A DNA stretch of 64,000 bases from Rhodococcus jostii RHA1 (GCF_000014565.1 NC_008269.1:930001-994000), one strand, 5' to 3'. Positions 36,499 through 45,024 are shown, counted from the stretch's first letter. Numbers and translations: made by a program. The notes: generated from the letters alone by a model not told the origin.

Positions 36499-37425
36499 AT
36501 GAGTGAGGTCAGAGGCCTCGGCTACGTGCGTGTCGAGGCAACCGATATCGATCGGTGGCGCGAGCTCGCCTTCGATGTCCTGGGTTTCAACGAAGGCTCC
36601 GGCCCCGAGGAAGGTGCCCTTCACCTGAGGATGGACGAACGAGCCTCGCGGTTGGTGGTGGTACCGAGTTCACACGATCGGGTGACGGCGGTCGGCTGGG
36701 AGGTCCGCGATCAACTGGCATTGGCGCAACTGCGCGAGCGCCTGGAGAAGGCCGGCCACGTCATCAAGCCGATGTCGCAGGAGGAAGCGGAGGCGCGGCG
36801 CGTCGAGGAAGCCTTCACGATGGATGACCCAGGCGGTACGCCGCTCGAGTTCTTCCACGGTCCGGTGCTCGATCACAGGCCGGTGATCACCCGGTACGGG
36901 CAGAAGTTCGTAACCGGTCACCAGGGACTCGGCCACGTGGTGGTGCCGTCCAGCAACTTCGACGAGACCTATCGCTTCTACACCGAAACCCTCGGGTTCC
37001 TTCCGCGTGGGGCGATGCGGATGCCTGTGCCGGCAGAGTTCGGTGTGCACCGGATCCGGTTCCTCGGGGTCAATCAGCGGCATCACAGCCTCGCCCTCAT
37101 GCCGGTGCCCGAGGGCAAGGACCCCGGCCTGGTGCACGTGATGGTCGAGGTCGACAACCTCGACGCCGTCGGACAGGCGCTTGATCAAGTGGTGAAGCGG
37201 GACTTCCCCGTCTCATCGACTCTCGGACGACACACCAACGACAAGATGATCTCCTTCTACGTCGGTGTGCCGGGAGGCTGGGACATCGAGTACGGAACTG
37301 AGGGCTCGCTCGTCGACGAATCGTTCTACACCTCGGAAGAGATCACGCAGGACAGCTATTGGGGCCACGAGTGGGCGTGGGCAAAGCAGATGGCAGACGC
37401 CTCGGAGTCGGCTGACCAAGACTGA
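36499..37425 (+). CDS. hsaC: HsaC-type extradiol catechol dioxygenase
   Basis: A 308-residue two-domain VOC extradiol dioxygenase. Iron ligands by alignment to BphC/HsaC are His146 (GLGHVVVPSS), His213 (LVHVMVEVDN) and Glu264 (WDIEYGTEG); the catalytic His pair sits in QRHHSLALMP at 195-196, and the PS00082-like block FYVGVPGGWDIEYG is intact. It cuts the catechol (3,4-DHSA-type) next to one hydroxyl with O2, giving the meta-cleavage product for the HsaD hydrolase encoded at 43234. Last gene of the KshA-HsaA-HsaC run; a hairpin follows 14 bp after the stop. Confidence 0.95.
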   Translation: MSEVRGLGYVRVEATDIDRWRELAFDVLGFNEGSGPEEGALHLRMDERASRLVVVPSSHDRVTAVGWEVRDQLALAQLRERLEKAGHVIKPMSQEEAEARRVEEAFTMDDPGGTPLEFFHGPVLDHRPVITRYGQKFVTGHQGLGHVVVPSSNFDETYRFYTETLGFLPRGAMRMPVPAEFGVHRIRFLGVNQRHHSLALMPVPEGKDPGLVHVMVEVDNLDAVGQALDQVVKRDFPVSSTLGRHTNDKMISFYVGVPGGWDIEYGTEGSLVDESFYTSEEITQDSYWGHEWAWAKQMADASESADQD

Positions 37426-37438
37426 CCGACCGAGAGAC

Positions 37439-37485
37439 GAGCCCTTGCCGGGGCCCGATGCGACACCAAACTCCGGCGAGGGCTC
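37439..37485. terminator. Hairpin terminator between convergent hsaC and VOC gene
   Basis: GAGCCCTTGCCGG (37439-37451) pairs with CCGGCGAGGGCTC (37473-37485), one G-T pair in 13, with a 21-base loop. It lies between the ends of two facing genes and could stop both transcripts. Confidence 0.65.
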
Positions 37486-37498
37486 TGTCGTGTTCAGC

Positions 37499-37891
37499 TC
37501 ACAGATACTGGACGACCTCGATCACGTGACCTTCCGGGTCGGCGATGAATGCGACCGCGACACCTGCCTCGGGCATGGTTTTGGGTGGTTGCACGATCGA
37601 CCCGCCATTGATTTCCGCCTTGCGGGCGATGTCCTCGACGTCTGCGACCGTGAACCCCAGAGTCGCCTCACCGGCGGGCGGGGTCGAGCGTTCGAGGTAG
37701 CGCCAGAGAATGAAGTTGGAGTCATCGTCACGGGCCGTGGTGAGGATGATCTCCTCGAGCGCATCGGCACCTTCGCCGAATGCCAGTCGCGCCTTCTCGC
37801 TCATGCCGAATGTGGATGTGTAGAACACGGCCTCGGTAACGAGGTCGTCGACAAAGATCTTGATGAATGCGAAGCGTGGGTCGGTGCTCAT
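37499..37891 (-). CDS. VOC/glyoxalase-fold protein
   Basis: A 130-residue single VOC module pair: FAFIKIFVDDLVTEAVFYTS at the start and the end block GVAVAFIADPEGHVIEVVQ, which is the usual second metal half-site (Asp/Glu). Start at ATG 37889-37891 (MSTDPRFAFI); longer in-frame starts reach into non-family sequence. Such proteins are lyases, isomerases or dioxygenase relatives. It faces hsaC and is alone on the minus strand. A role as epimerase or isomerase for an acyl-CoA or cyclic intermediate is possible but not shown. Confidence 0.82.
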   Translation of the reverse strand: MSTDPRFAFIKIFVDDLVTEAVFYTSTFGMSEKARLAFGEGADALEEIILTTARDDDSNFILWRYLERSTPPAGEATLGFTVADVEDIARKAEINGGSIVQPPKTMPEAGVAVAFIADPEGHVIEVVQYL

Positions 37892-38124
37892 TCTCGGGTT
37901 CTCCTCCGATTCTGAAGATCTCGCCGGGTGATCCGGCGGATCGACACGTAGGTTCGGCACGTCGCCGATCCTGCGGAGATAAGACGCCGGTCGGGCCGGG
38001 GACACAATTGGGGTTCCCGCTGGACGGAAGACGAAGTGCCACCGATGCATCGCGTGGATCACGATATGACACAGGTACAGTCCGGGACCCAATGGTCCCT
38101 CCCATTCGGAGAAGGAGGAGCCCC

Positions 38125-39012
38125 ATGGCCCACGCGTTGGCGGGCAAAACCGCACTGGTCACTGGTAGCAGCAGAGGAATCGGCCGGGCGATCGCGCAGC
38201 GGTTGGCTGCCGAGGGCGCGACCGTGGTGGTCACCGCGCGGTCGAAGGAGCCGTCCGCGTCGGTCCGGGGAGGTCGGTCCGTGTTGGTGCGGGGAACGAT
38301 CGAGGAGACGGTGTCGTTGATCGAGGACGCCGGCGGTGCCGCCGTCGCGATCGCCGCCGACCTCGAGGATACGGACGCCCGCGACGGACTGGTCGACAGA
38401 GTCGTCGAGAAGGTGGGCGGCATCGACATCCTCGTCAATAACGCAGGATTCGCTGACTACTCGGTCATCGAACAGATGGAGCTCGAGACGTTCGACAGAA
38501 CGGTCGATCACTATCTGCGGGGCCCTTTTGTACTGGCGAAAGCCGCCATCCCACATATGCGCAAGACGGGCGCGGGCTGGATCGTGAACATCGGTTCGTC
38601 GACCGGACTCAGTCCGATCCGCCCGTTCCGGGAGTACAACAAGACCTCCGGCGATGTCATCTACGCCGCGATCAAGGCGGCACAGCACCGGTTCACTCAG
38701 GGTCTGGCCGCCGAGCTGGTGGACGACAACATTGCGGTCAACGCGGTGGGACCGTCCACCGCGATCATGACCCCCGGTGCAGAGGCGTTGCTGCCTGCCG
38801 GGTACGAAACCGAACCGGTCGAATTCCTCGCCGAAACAGTTCTGCAGATGTGCCGGCTGCCGGCAGCCGAACGTACCGGTCTTGTGACCTTCAGTCTCCA
38901 TTTCCCGCAGCATGAAGGGCTGACCGTGATGAGTTTGGATGGTAAGACGCCACTACCGCCGGTGCAGCCGCCGGCCTGGACGAATCCGCACATCCGGCCG
39001 TCCGGCTTCTAG
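38125..39012 (+). CDS. SDR oxidoreductase
   Basis: A 295-residue short-chain dehydrogenase. NAD(P) site ALVTGSSRGIGRAIAQRLAA at residue 10, with TARS after the second strand (NADP-type Arg), ILVNNAGFADYS near 100, Ser in VNIGSSTGLS near 155 and a Lys in IYAAIKAAQHR near 185; the usual Tyr four residues before that Lys is Ala here (Y-A-A-I-K, with Tyr at the fourth residue upstream), so the pair Tyr/Lys is kept. GAAGGAGGA lies before the ATG at 38125. It is followed after 37 bp by a SnoaL-like gene. Substrate unknown; an alcohol or hydroxyacyl-CoA intermediate is likely. Confidence 0.85.
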   Translation: MAHALAGKTALVTGSSRGIGRAIAQRLAAEGATVVVTARSKEPSASVRGGRSVLVRGTIEETVSLIEDAGGAAVAIAADLEDTDARDGLVDRVVEKVGGIDILVNNAGFADYSVIEQMELETFDRTVDHYLRGPFVLAKAAIPHMRKTGAGWIVNIGSSTGLSPIRPFREYNKTSGDVIYAAIKAAQHRFTQGLAAELVDDNIAVNAVGPSTAIMTPGAEALLPAGYETEPVEFLAETVLQMCRLPAAERTGLVTFSLHFPQHEGLTVMSLDGKTPLPPVQPPAWTNPHIRPSGF

Positions 39013-39049
39013 CGCTGTGCCGGGCCGCACCACTGAAGAGGAGAGAACA

Positions 39050-39523
39050 TTGTCGACCGACACGTTCGGACGTGACGAGTCCGCCTTGGCGACACAGCTC
39101 GCGCAACTCGTAGGCGCGTGGTGGTTCAACTACGACGAATGGAATGTCGAGATCCTACGGGGGCTGATCACCGACGACATCGCATTCAGTAGTCGTACCG
39201 ATAGTGGAGAAACGGACTACGAGGACTTCGTCCGCGCGAACCTCGTCGGTGCCGACGACGTAATGGCGTGGCAGGAAGAGCATCGGATGAACAGCCCTTA
39301 CCCGCTGCGACACAATGGATCGAACCTTCACATTACCGGCATGGATGGCGGCAAGGCCGAGTTCGCGTCGTATATCTTCGTGACGAAGATCGCGGACGGC
39401 AGACCGCTGTCACTCTCAACGGGGACTGCGTGTGGGACGGCGCAAATTACCGAGCGGGGTCTGTTGCTCCGACGATTGGACGTGGTCCTGGACACGACCG
39501 ATTCGGTGGCTCTAGTGTCCTGA
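39050..39523 (+). CDS. SnoaL-like protein, 3' end altered by IS insertion
   Basis: A 157-residue NTF2-fold protein: QLVGAWWFNYDEWNVEILRG, LITDDIAFSSRTDSGETDYE and the later HNGSNLHITGMDGGKAEFAS. It starts with TTG at 39050 behind AGAGGAGAG. The IS630-type element entered at the TA of its CTA codon (39512-39514); the reading now ends two codons later at a TGA inside the element. Joining the flanks shows that the original end was AQRTHRSLTPA with TGA at 40682-40684, so only 11 terminal residues were lost. The protein may still work. Confidence 0.8.
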   Translation: MSTDTFGRDESALATQLAQLVGAWWFNYDEWNVEILRGLITDDIAFSSRTDSGETDYEDFVRANLVGADDVMAWQEEHRMNSPYPLRHNGSNLHITGMDGGKAEFASYIFVTKIADGRPLSLSTGTACGTAQITERGLLLRRLDVVLDTTDSVALVS

Positions 39524-40603
39524 GTCTTTAATTCTGGCGCAGTAGTGTGCGATGGAGTCGAGGATCTGGTCGGCGGTCTTGACCCAGACGTAAGGTCTGG
39601 GGTTGTCGTTCCAGGTCTCGATCCATGCTCGGATGTCTTTGTTGAGCTGTTGGACCGAGGTATGCGTGGAGCGTTGGAGCTTCTTGGTGGTCAGTTCGGC
39701 GAACCAGCGTTCGACGAGGTTCATCCACGATGAGCTGGTCGGTGTGAAGTGGATGACGAAGCGCGGGTGCGCGAGGAGCCATCGTTTGACCGCGGGAGTC
39801 TTGTGGGTCGATGCATTGTCCATCACGAGGTGGACATCGAGATCGTCGGGAACCGCTGCGTCGATCTTGCGGAGAAATGCGATGAATTCTTGTGCGCGGT
39901 GGCGTGAATGGAGTGATCCGATCACCTTCCCCGAGGCGATGTCGAGTGCGGCGTACAGGCTCGAGGTGCCATTGCGAACGTAGTCGTGACTGGCGCGCTG
40001 CGGGGTGGTGGGAAGCATCGGGAATATCGGTTGGGTCCGGTCCAGTGCTTGGATCTGAGTTTTTTCGTCGACGCAGAGCACCAGAGCCCGCTCGGGCGGG
40101 TTCATGTACAGGCCGACGACGTCACGGACTTTCTCCGTGAACAGTGGATCCTTCGACAGTTTCCATGAGTCCTGTTTGTGCGGGGCCAAACCGAACGCGC
40201 GCCACACTCTCGAGACCGTCGATTGCGAAATATCGAGATGCTCCGCCATCGATCGTGTGGACCAGTGTGTGGCGTTCTTCGGTGTCGTTTCGAGGGTCGA
40301 GGTAATCAGATCCTTGATCTTGTCGTCGTCGATCGTCCGGGGACGGCCCGGGCGTGGTTCGTCGAGCAACCCGTCGCATCGGTCCTCGACGAATCTGTTC
40401 CGCCACCGCCGCACCGTGCCTCGGTACAACCCCAACCTCTGCGCCACTTCGGTATTCGATCCACCATCGGCAGCAGCGAGAATGATTCGCGACCGTACCG
40501 CCAAACCTGCAGCGGTCTTGCGTCGCCGCGACCACCCCTCGAGTTCTACGCGTTCGGTCTCGGTCAGCACAATGTCCGCCGGTCGCGGACCGCGAGTCGC
40601 CAT
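39512..40603 (-). CDS. IS630-family transposase
   Basis: A 363-residue transposase counted from ATG 40601-40603 (MATRGPRPADIV). N-terminal helix-turn-helix part: NTEVAQRLGLYRGTVRRWRN near residue 55. DDE core: Asp in LVLCVDEKTQIQALDR, Asp in HLVMDNASTHKTP and Glu in SSWMNLVERWFAELT. The frame runs through the terminal inverted repeat (its last codons encode DSGH) and its TAG stop is made of the target TA plus one flanking base. The gene is intact and the element may be active. Confidence 0.95.
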   Translation of the reverse strand: MATRGPRPADIVLTETERVELEGWSRRRKTAAGLAVRSRIILAAADGGSNTEVAQRLGLYRGTVRRWRNRFVEDRCDGLLDEPRPGRPRTIDDDKIKDLITSTLETTPKNATHWSTRSMAEHLDISQSTVSRVWRAFGLAPHKQDSWKLSKDPLFTEKVRDVVGLYMNPPERALVLCVDEKTQIQALDRTQPIFPMLPTTPQRASHDYVRNGTSSLYAALDIASGKVIGSLHSRHRAQEFIAFLRKIDAAVPDDLDVHLVMDNASTHKTPAVKRWLLAHPRFVIHFTPTSSSWMNLVERWFAELTTKKLQRSTHTSVQQLNKDIRAWIETWNDNPRPYVWVKTADQILDSIAHYCARIKDSGH

Positions 40604-40646
40604 GACCAATCTTAACAACCGATGGCTTATTTATGACTCAGGACAC
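39515..40646 (-). mobile_element. Complete IS630-family insertion sequence (1132 bp)
   Basis: Perfect 12-bp terminal inverted repeats GTGTCCTGAGTC (39515-39526) and its complement (40635-40646), flanked on both sides by TA (39513-39514 and 40647-40648), the family's target dinucleotide. One transposase gene on the minus strand fills the element. The insertion lies in the 3' end of a SnoaL-like gene. Confidence 0.93.
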
Positions 40647-40689
40647 TAGCTCAGCGCACGCATCGTTCGCTGACACCGGCATGAGCTCG

Positions 40690-40717
40690 GGTCGACCACC
40701 GATACGCTGGTCCGACC
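40690..40717. promoter_or_regulatory. Operator-like inverted repeat before the esterase gene
   Basis: GGTCGACCA (40690-40698) and TGGTCCGACC (40708-40717) are inverse copies apart from one extra C. It lies 17 bp before the ATG of the alpha/beta hydrolase. Likely a regulator site; the regulator is unknown. Confidence 0.45.
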
Positions 40718-40733
40718 GAATGGGAGAGATCTG

Positions 40734-41675
40734 ATGGCTCTGTCCGCAGCAGCGAGGCAAATAGTCGACGCAGCCGCAGCGCGATTCCCTGGCTCCATGA
40801 CCGCAACGCCCGTCCAGCAGCTGCGTGACATGTTGGCGGCCAGCGCGATTCCTTCGTCCACGGGCATCCATGGACGTTTCGACGTGATGGTTCCCTCGGC
40901 GGCTGGAGGAATACCCGTGCGGATCTACCGGCCGACGCCGGCACCCGACCTGCCGGTCGTCGTGTGGCTTCACAGCGGGGGATTCGTCGTCGGAAGTCTT
41001 GACCAGAACGACGAGTACCTACGGCAGCTGAGCAACGCCGCTCGCGTCGTCGTGGTGTCGGTCGACTACCGCCTCGCACCGGAGAACCGCTATCCGGCTG
41101 CGCTCGAGGATGCCCGTACGGTCTGGGACTGGATGAAGGCTGCGCCGGATGAACTCGCCGCTGACGTCGGGACCGCCGTGCTCGCCGGCGAGAGCGCCGG
41201 TGGGAATCTGACATTCGCGCTCAGTCAACAGCTCAAAGACCACGGGGCTCCGATGCCGGATGCGCAGATCAGTTTCTACGGTACTGCCGAAACGCGTGTG
41301 TCGAACCCCGAGTGCTCCACAAGTATGCTCAGTCCGCAGGACTGCGAATGGTTCTGGGATCAGTACGTGCCGCGTCGCGCCGGCCGTGCCGATCCCTATG
41401 TGAGCCCGGCACGTGCGCGCGATGTGACCTCACTGCCGCCGACACTTGTGGCGACTGCCGAAGTGGACCCGACCCGAGATGCCACCGAAGACTACGCACG
41501 ACGTCTGGCCGCCGCTGGCGTGAGCGTGGACCTCCAACGTTACGAGGGCATGATGCACGGCTTTGCCACGATGACAGGGGCCTTGCAACCCGCAGCAGCG
41601 CTGTTCGAGCGGACCGTCCAATTTATCGACCGGTCACTGTATGCGCGTGAGACGGGCGATTCGAGGAGGAAATGA
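40734..41675 (+). CDS. Alpha/beta hydrolase, hormone-sensitive lipase (HSL) family
   Basis: A 313-residue HSL-type esterase. The oxyanion motif is HSGG at residue 80 instead of the usual HGGG; nucleophile Ser154 is in AGESAGGNLT; the acid is the Asp in AEVDPTRDATEDY near 242 and the His is in EGMMHGFATM near 272. Such enzymes hydrolyse short acyl esters or lactones and could open the ester or lactone produced by a BVMO. An IS630 element lies directly upstream, so its original operon link to the SDR and SnoaL genes was cut. Confidence 0.88.
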   Translation: MALSAAARQIVDAAAARFPGSMTATPVQQLRDMLAASAIPSSTGIHGRFDVMVPSAAGGIPVRIYRPTPAPDLPVVVWLHSGGFVVGSLDQNDEYLRQLSNAARVVVVSVDYRLAPENRYPAALEDARTVWDWMKAAPDELAADVGTAVLAGESAGGNLTFALSQQLKDHGAPMPDAQISFYGTAETRVSNPECSTSMLSPQDCEWFWDQYVPRRAGRADPYVSPARARDVTSLPPTLVATAEVDPTRDATEDYARRLAAAGVSVDLQRYEGMMHGFATMTGALQPAAALFERTVQFIDRSLYARETGDSRRK

Positions 41676-41679
41676 TGTC

Positions 41680-41905
41680 AGTGCCACGGGAGCGGTTCTC
41701 GCGCCTGGTACCACATTGGTCATTGGTGTGGACATCGCCTCCGGCGAACCGAGTACGGCCACGAAGTCGACGTAGCCGACTCCCATGCCGTCGACGCGAT
41801 GGCTGCCGCGGCGTTCGGGCGAGACGGCAGCCTCGAATTCCTGATCGGGACTGGCACTCCACGTAGCTTCTTCCGGCCGGCGGGGTCCTCCACACTTCCA
41901 CGGCT
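41680..41905 (+). pseudogene. Likely SDR N-terminal remnant
   Basis: Directly after the esterase stop, behind GAGGAGG, two frames contain SDR-like pieces: LVIGVDIASGEPSTAT (second strand region) and, shifted, VDVADSHAVDAMAAAAFG then GSLEFLIG, which resembles the DVAD...LDILVNNAG section. The GxxxGxG start, the catalytic part and the C terminus are missing. Confidence 0.35.
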
Positions 41906-42333
41906 TCTTCAGTCCCGACTGGATGTGTGAATTGCCTTGAACTCCTATGCGTATCGGCATGCTTTGGCGTCGCGCCGCTTGGATCGCAGCCAACCGGAAG
42001 CGCAACCATTCTGCACCGAGGTTAGATAGGACTTCCCGTCGTGCCGTATGACTTGCTCCTGCGGTGCCCTCGATCAAGCTCAGATATTGCCAGAGTGTTT
42101 GCGACAACTTGACCGTCGAACTACTTACCCGAGAGCCCACTAGAACAGGCTCTTGCGGCGGTTGCCTCGCCTGACTCCCGGCCAGTGGGAAGGGAGTCCT
42201 TGGCCAGGTGGTGCGGTCGATACCATCGAGCGACAGGTCATCTGAAGGGTCGGCATCGCGCCGAAATACCCCGGACCACTGTTTGTCGCCGGGCACGGCG
42301 ATCGTTCTGAGCGGCTGCGGAGAGGTTGAGCGG
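41906..42333. other. Gap before the flavin reductase gene
   Basis: No supported gene. A minus-strand frame (41934-42200) gives a moderately protein-like sequence without known motifs. GAGAGG at about 42320 is the ribosome site for the flavin reductase, and CGGACCA occurs at 42272. Confidence 0.4.
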
Positions 42334-42879
42334 ATGCACGATTCGATCATGAATGAGAGCACGGACACCTTCGATGCTCGGGCGATGCGAGATGTCCTGA
42401 GTCACTTCGCGACCGGAGTGGTGGCGATCACCGGTATCGATCCTGATGGGGACAAGCCCGTGGGTCTGGCTGCCAACTCCTTCACCTCGGTTTCTCTGGA
42501 CCCGCCCCTCGTCGCATTCTGTGTCGCACGGACGAGTTCCTCGTGGCCACGGATCCGCACAGCCAGGCGCTACGTCGTCAATATCCTTTCCGAGGCACAG
42601 GAAAACGTGTGTCGTAGCCTCGCCGCTCGCGGAGGTAACAAGTTTGCGGATCTGTCCTGGTCGCCGTCGCCGTCGGGAGCTCCCGTTCTCGACAATGGAC
42701 TGGCGTGGTTGGAAGCGGAGTTGAAGGCCGAGCACGATGCCGGCGATCATGTCATCGTGGTGTCGCGGGTTCGGCACATTCACGCCGGTGGAGAGGCCCC
42801 GCTCATCTTCTACAAGGGCAAGTACGGTCGAGTGGAGCACTTTCCGCTCGTCGAGACCATCACCGAATCGGTGAGGTGA
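42334..42879 (+). CDS. hsaB: HsaB-type flavin reductase
   Basis: A 181-residue FMN-binding split-barrel flavin reductase: MRDVLSHFATGVVAITG near residue 18, GLAANSFTSVSLDPPLVAFC near 45 (the family core), GNKFADLSW and HIHAGGEAPLIFYKGKYGR at the end. It would reduce free flavin with NADH and supply it to the HsaA-type monooxygenase encoded 5.9 kb upstream. The ATG at 42334 follows GAGAGG; an ATG at 42349 is the alternative. The small Cys-rich gene begins 4 bp after its stop. Confidence 0.9.
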   Translation: MHDSIMNESTDTFDARAMRDVLSHFATGVVAITGIDPDGDKPVGLAANSFTSVSLDPPLVAFCVARTSSSWPRIRTARRYVVNILSEAQENVCRSLAARGGNKFADLSWSPSPSGAPVLDNGLAWLEAELKAEHDAGDHVIVVSRVRHIHAGGEAPLIFYKGKYGRVEHFPLVETITESVR

Positions 42880-42883
42880 AACG

Positions 42884-43156
42884 ATGACCATGCAACCGCT
42901 CAACTGTCGGACCTGCGGCCTCGCGGTGATGGTAGAGAAGTTCAGCAACGCTCACACATCGATCCAATGGTTGGCCGACGCCTCCACCTGTCCTGTCGTT
43001 TCTATGCGCGGTCATCTGCCTGCCGACGATGATTGTTGTCCAGAATTGCGTCAGAGTATCGACAGCGCAGTACGCGAGAACACCCTCACGGAGAGCCGGA
43101 TCGAACTGCCGACGGGTACGGCGATACCTCGAATGTCCGGTGCTCGATCCGGTTGA
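42884..43156 (+). CDS. Small Cys-containing protein of unknown function
   Basis: A 90-residue protein with CRTCG at residue 8, EKFSNAHTSIQW at 18-29, a lone Cys at 36 (DASTCPVVS) and DDDCCPEL near 50. The Cys pattern (CxxC plus later Cys) would fit a zinc or iron site. I recall similar small proteins beside actinobacterial catabolic monooxygenases, usually left as hypothetical, but cannot name a family. It lies 4 bp after the HsaB-type gene and 77 bp before the HsaD-type hydrolase, all on the plus strand, so it is co-transcribed with ring-degradation enzymes and may serve one of them. Confidence 0.7.
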   Translation: MTMQPLNCRTCGLAVMVEKFSNAHTSIQWLADASTCPVVSMRGHLPADDDCCPELRQSIDSAVRENTLTESRIELPTGTAIPRMSGARSG

Positions 43157-43233
43157 TCCTGAGCTCCTGCTGTGCCGTCCGCTGGATGGGAGCACCGGTG
43201 GAGAGGACCCCGCGCGGCTGCAAAGCTCGATTG

Positions 43234-44100
43234 ATGACCACAATCGAGACAAATAGGCCGGGAACACCAGAAGAACTGAAGACCGAATCGGGTGTCCTTC
43301 GCTACTACGAGCGCGGTGACGGACCGCCATTGTTGTTGCTGCACGGTTCCGGACCCGGTGTCACGGGCTGGCGCAACTTTTCAGGTAACTTCGATGTTTT
43401 CGCGGCCCGTCACCGGACATTCATCTTGGAGTTCCCGGGCTTCGGGATCAGCGACGACTTCGGAGGGCATCCGATGATGACGGCGCAGCAAGCCGTCATC
43501 GAGTTCCTCGACGGCATGGACCTGGAGAGTGTGGCGGTCGTCGGCAACTCGATGGGTGGCATCGTCGGAGCTGCACTCGCAATCAACCAACCACAGCGGG
43601 TGAGCAAGCTGGTGACCATCGGTGGGATCGGCGCCAACCTGTACAGTCCGGGCCCCGGAGAGGGCATCAAGCTTCTCATGGAGTTCACCGACAACCCCAG
43701 CCGCGAGAAGTTGACGCAATGGCTCCACTCGATGGTTTACGACCCCGCCATGGTCACCGAGCAGTTGATCGAGGACCGGTGGACCCAGGCCATTGAGCCA
43801 GCCACCCTGGCAAGCGCCCGAAGGATGTACAGCTCAGCAGCATTCGGACAGATGGCTAAGGCCGCTGCAGCTTCGACAGAACCGCCGCTCTGGACGAAAC
43901 TGAACCAGATAAAGGCTCCGGTCCTGGTGACCTGGGGTCGTGACGATCGGGTCAGTCCCCTCGATATGTCGATCGTGCCGATGCGGATGCTGCCGCGGGG
44001 AGAACTCCATGTTTTTCCCAACTGTGGTCACTGGGTGATGATCGAGCAGAAGGCCGCCTTCGAATCCGCAGTTTTGGCATTCCTCGGTCGTGAAGACTAG
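43234..44100 (+). CDS. hsaD: HsaD-type meta-cleavage product hydrolase
   Basis: A 288-residue alpha/beta hydrolase of the C-C bond hydrolase (BphD/HsaD) class. LLLLHGSGPGVTGWRNFSGN at residue 33 is the class-typical oxyanion loop, Ser106 is in GNSMGG, Asp237 or Asp238 in TWGRDDRVSP and His266 in NCGHWVMIEQK. It splits the extradiol cleavage product into a 2-hydroxydienoate and the remaining acid (DOHNAA-type). ATG 43234 is chosen since MTTIETNRPG begins family-like sequence; longer frames upstream are not supported. Confidence 0.92.
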   Translation: MTTIETNRPGTPEELKTESGVLRYYERGDGPPLLLLHGSGPGVTGWRNFSGNFDVFAARHRTFILEFPGFGISDDFGGHPMMTAQQAVIEFLDGMDLESVAVVGNSMGGIVGAALAINQPQRVSKLVTIGGIGANLYSPGPGEGIKLLMEFTDNPSREKLTQWLHSMVYDPAMVTEQLIEDRWTQAIEPATLASARRMYSSAAFGQMAKAAAASTEPPLWTKLNQIKAPVLVTWGRDDRVSPLDMSIVPMRMLPRGELHVFPNCGHWVMIEQKAAFESAVLAFLGRED

Positions 44101-44358
44101 TTGTCGTGGTTCGCGAGGTGGTGACGCGATCGGTGCGCGTCGGTAGCTGAGAGCGCGGGTCTCGATCGGGATGATTAGAGGTGCGACCAACTTGACTCCG
44201 CCAGAAAGAGACTCGCGTGCCGGTGCCGCTTGCTCGATTTGAACCTGGCCGAGGAGTTGCCGCGGGGACCGGCCACCAGCGACCGGATTTCCACGCTGGC
44301 GTCCCTATGGTGACGAGTTCATACAACCAACAGCCGACACCGACGGTGGGACACACGA

Positions 44359-45024
44359 TCAGGCGGTCAGCCCGGTGATCACTTGTCCGATGAGCGCGCC
44401 ATCGAGAGCACAGAAGCTGTGGCAGACACGGTCGCGGACGATGCACTCGGGAGACTCGGGGTCGAACCACTTGTCCACATACGCCCAGTGGACGGGATGC
44501 GCCAGGTAGGGGCCCGACAATCCGTCGATGTCGGTGAACTCCTGTTCCCAGACATGGGTCCAGGCACTGCTTCCCTGGGCCACGAGGACCTCGCTCAGTT
44601 GCCAGGATGACATCGACTCGATGAATTGCGGCATGCGCAAGAGTTCGGTCTCGAATCGACGGACCAATTCGGCGCTGGTGCCCGGGGTCACGCTCAGAAG
44701 CAGCGCGCGGTAGACCGATGCTGACGGGTCGGCGCCGACGCCCAAAGATCCCGGCTCGTACTCGACTTGATCGATATGTTGGACAACGGGTGCGGACACT
44801 GCGGCGGCGAAGGCCGACCGAACCGAGTTCCAGTGGTTCACGTCGTCGAATTGAAGATGAATCAGGATGTCACCACCATTCCGGACACCGGGAAGAGTCG
44901 GCTCGATCAGCACTCGATGAGCCCCGATGTTTGCGGCCGAACTTCTCAGCAGCGTTACGGTCGCGGTGCGGGTCAGCTGGTCGGTGCCGTCCATCAGATG
45001 GAGAAGGCTGGTGACTCTATACAT
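44359..45024 (-). CDS. Dimeric alpha/beta-barrel (Dabb-like) protein, two repeats
   Basis: About 221 residues from ATG 45022-45024 (MYRVTSLLHLMDG); an ATG 12 bp earlier is possible. The sequence looks like two ferredoxin-like halves: YRVTSLLHL...VNHWNSVRSAFAAAV and VYRALLLSVTPGTSAELVRR...WQLSEVL. No catalytic motif is recognised. It overlaps or touches the stop of the upstream gene (45017), so the two are translationally coupled. Such proteins bind small hydrophobic molecules or act as monooxygenases and isomerases. Confidence 0.65.
   Translation of the reverse strand: MYRVTSLLHLMDGTDQLTRTATVTLLRSSAANIGAHRVLIEPTLPGVRNGGDILIHLQFDDVNHWNSVRSAFAAAVSAPVVQHIDQVEYEPGSLGVGADPSASVYRALLLSVTPGTSAELVRRFETELLRMPQFIESMSSWQLSEVLVAQGSSAWTHVWEQEFTDIDGLSGPYLAHPVHWAYVDKWFDPESPECIVRDRVCHSFCALDGALIGQVITGLTA

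Noticed and set aside
41934..42200. Minus-strand frame with moderately protein-like sequence
   Set aside because: No start signal, no family motif and no supporting neighbour; listed only as part of the gap.
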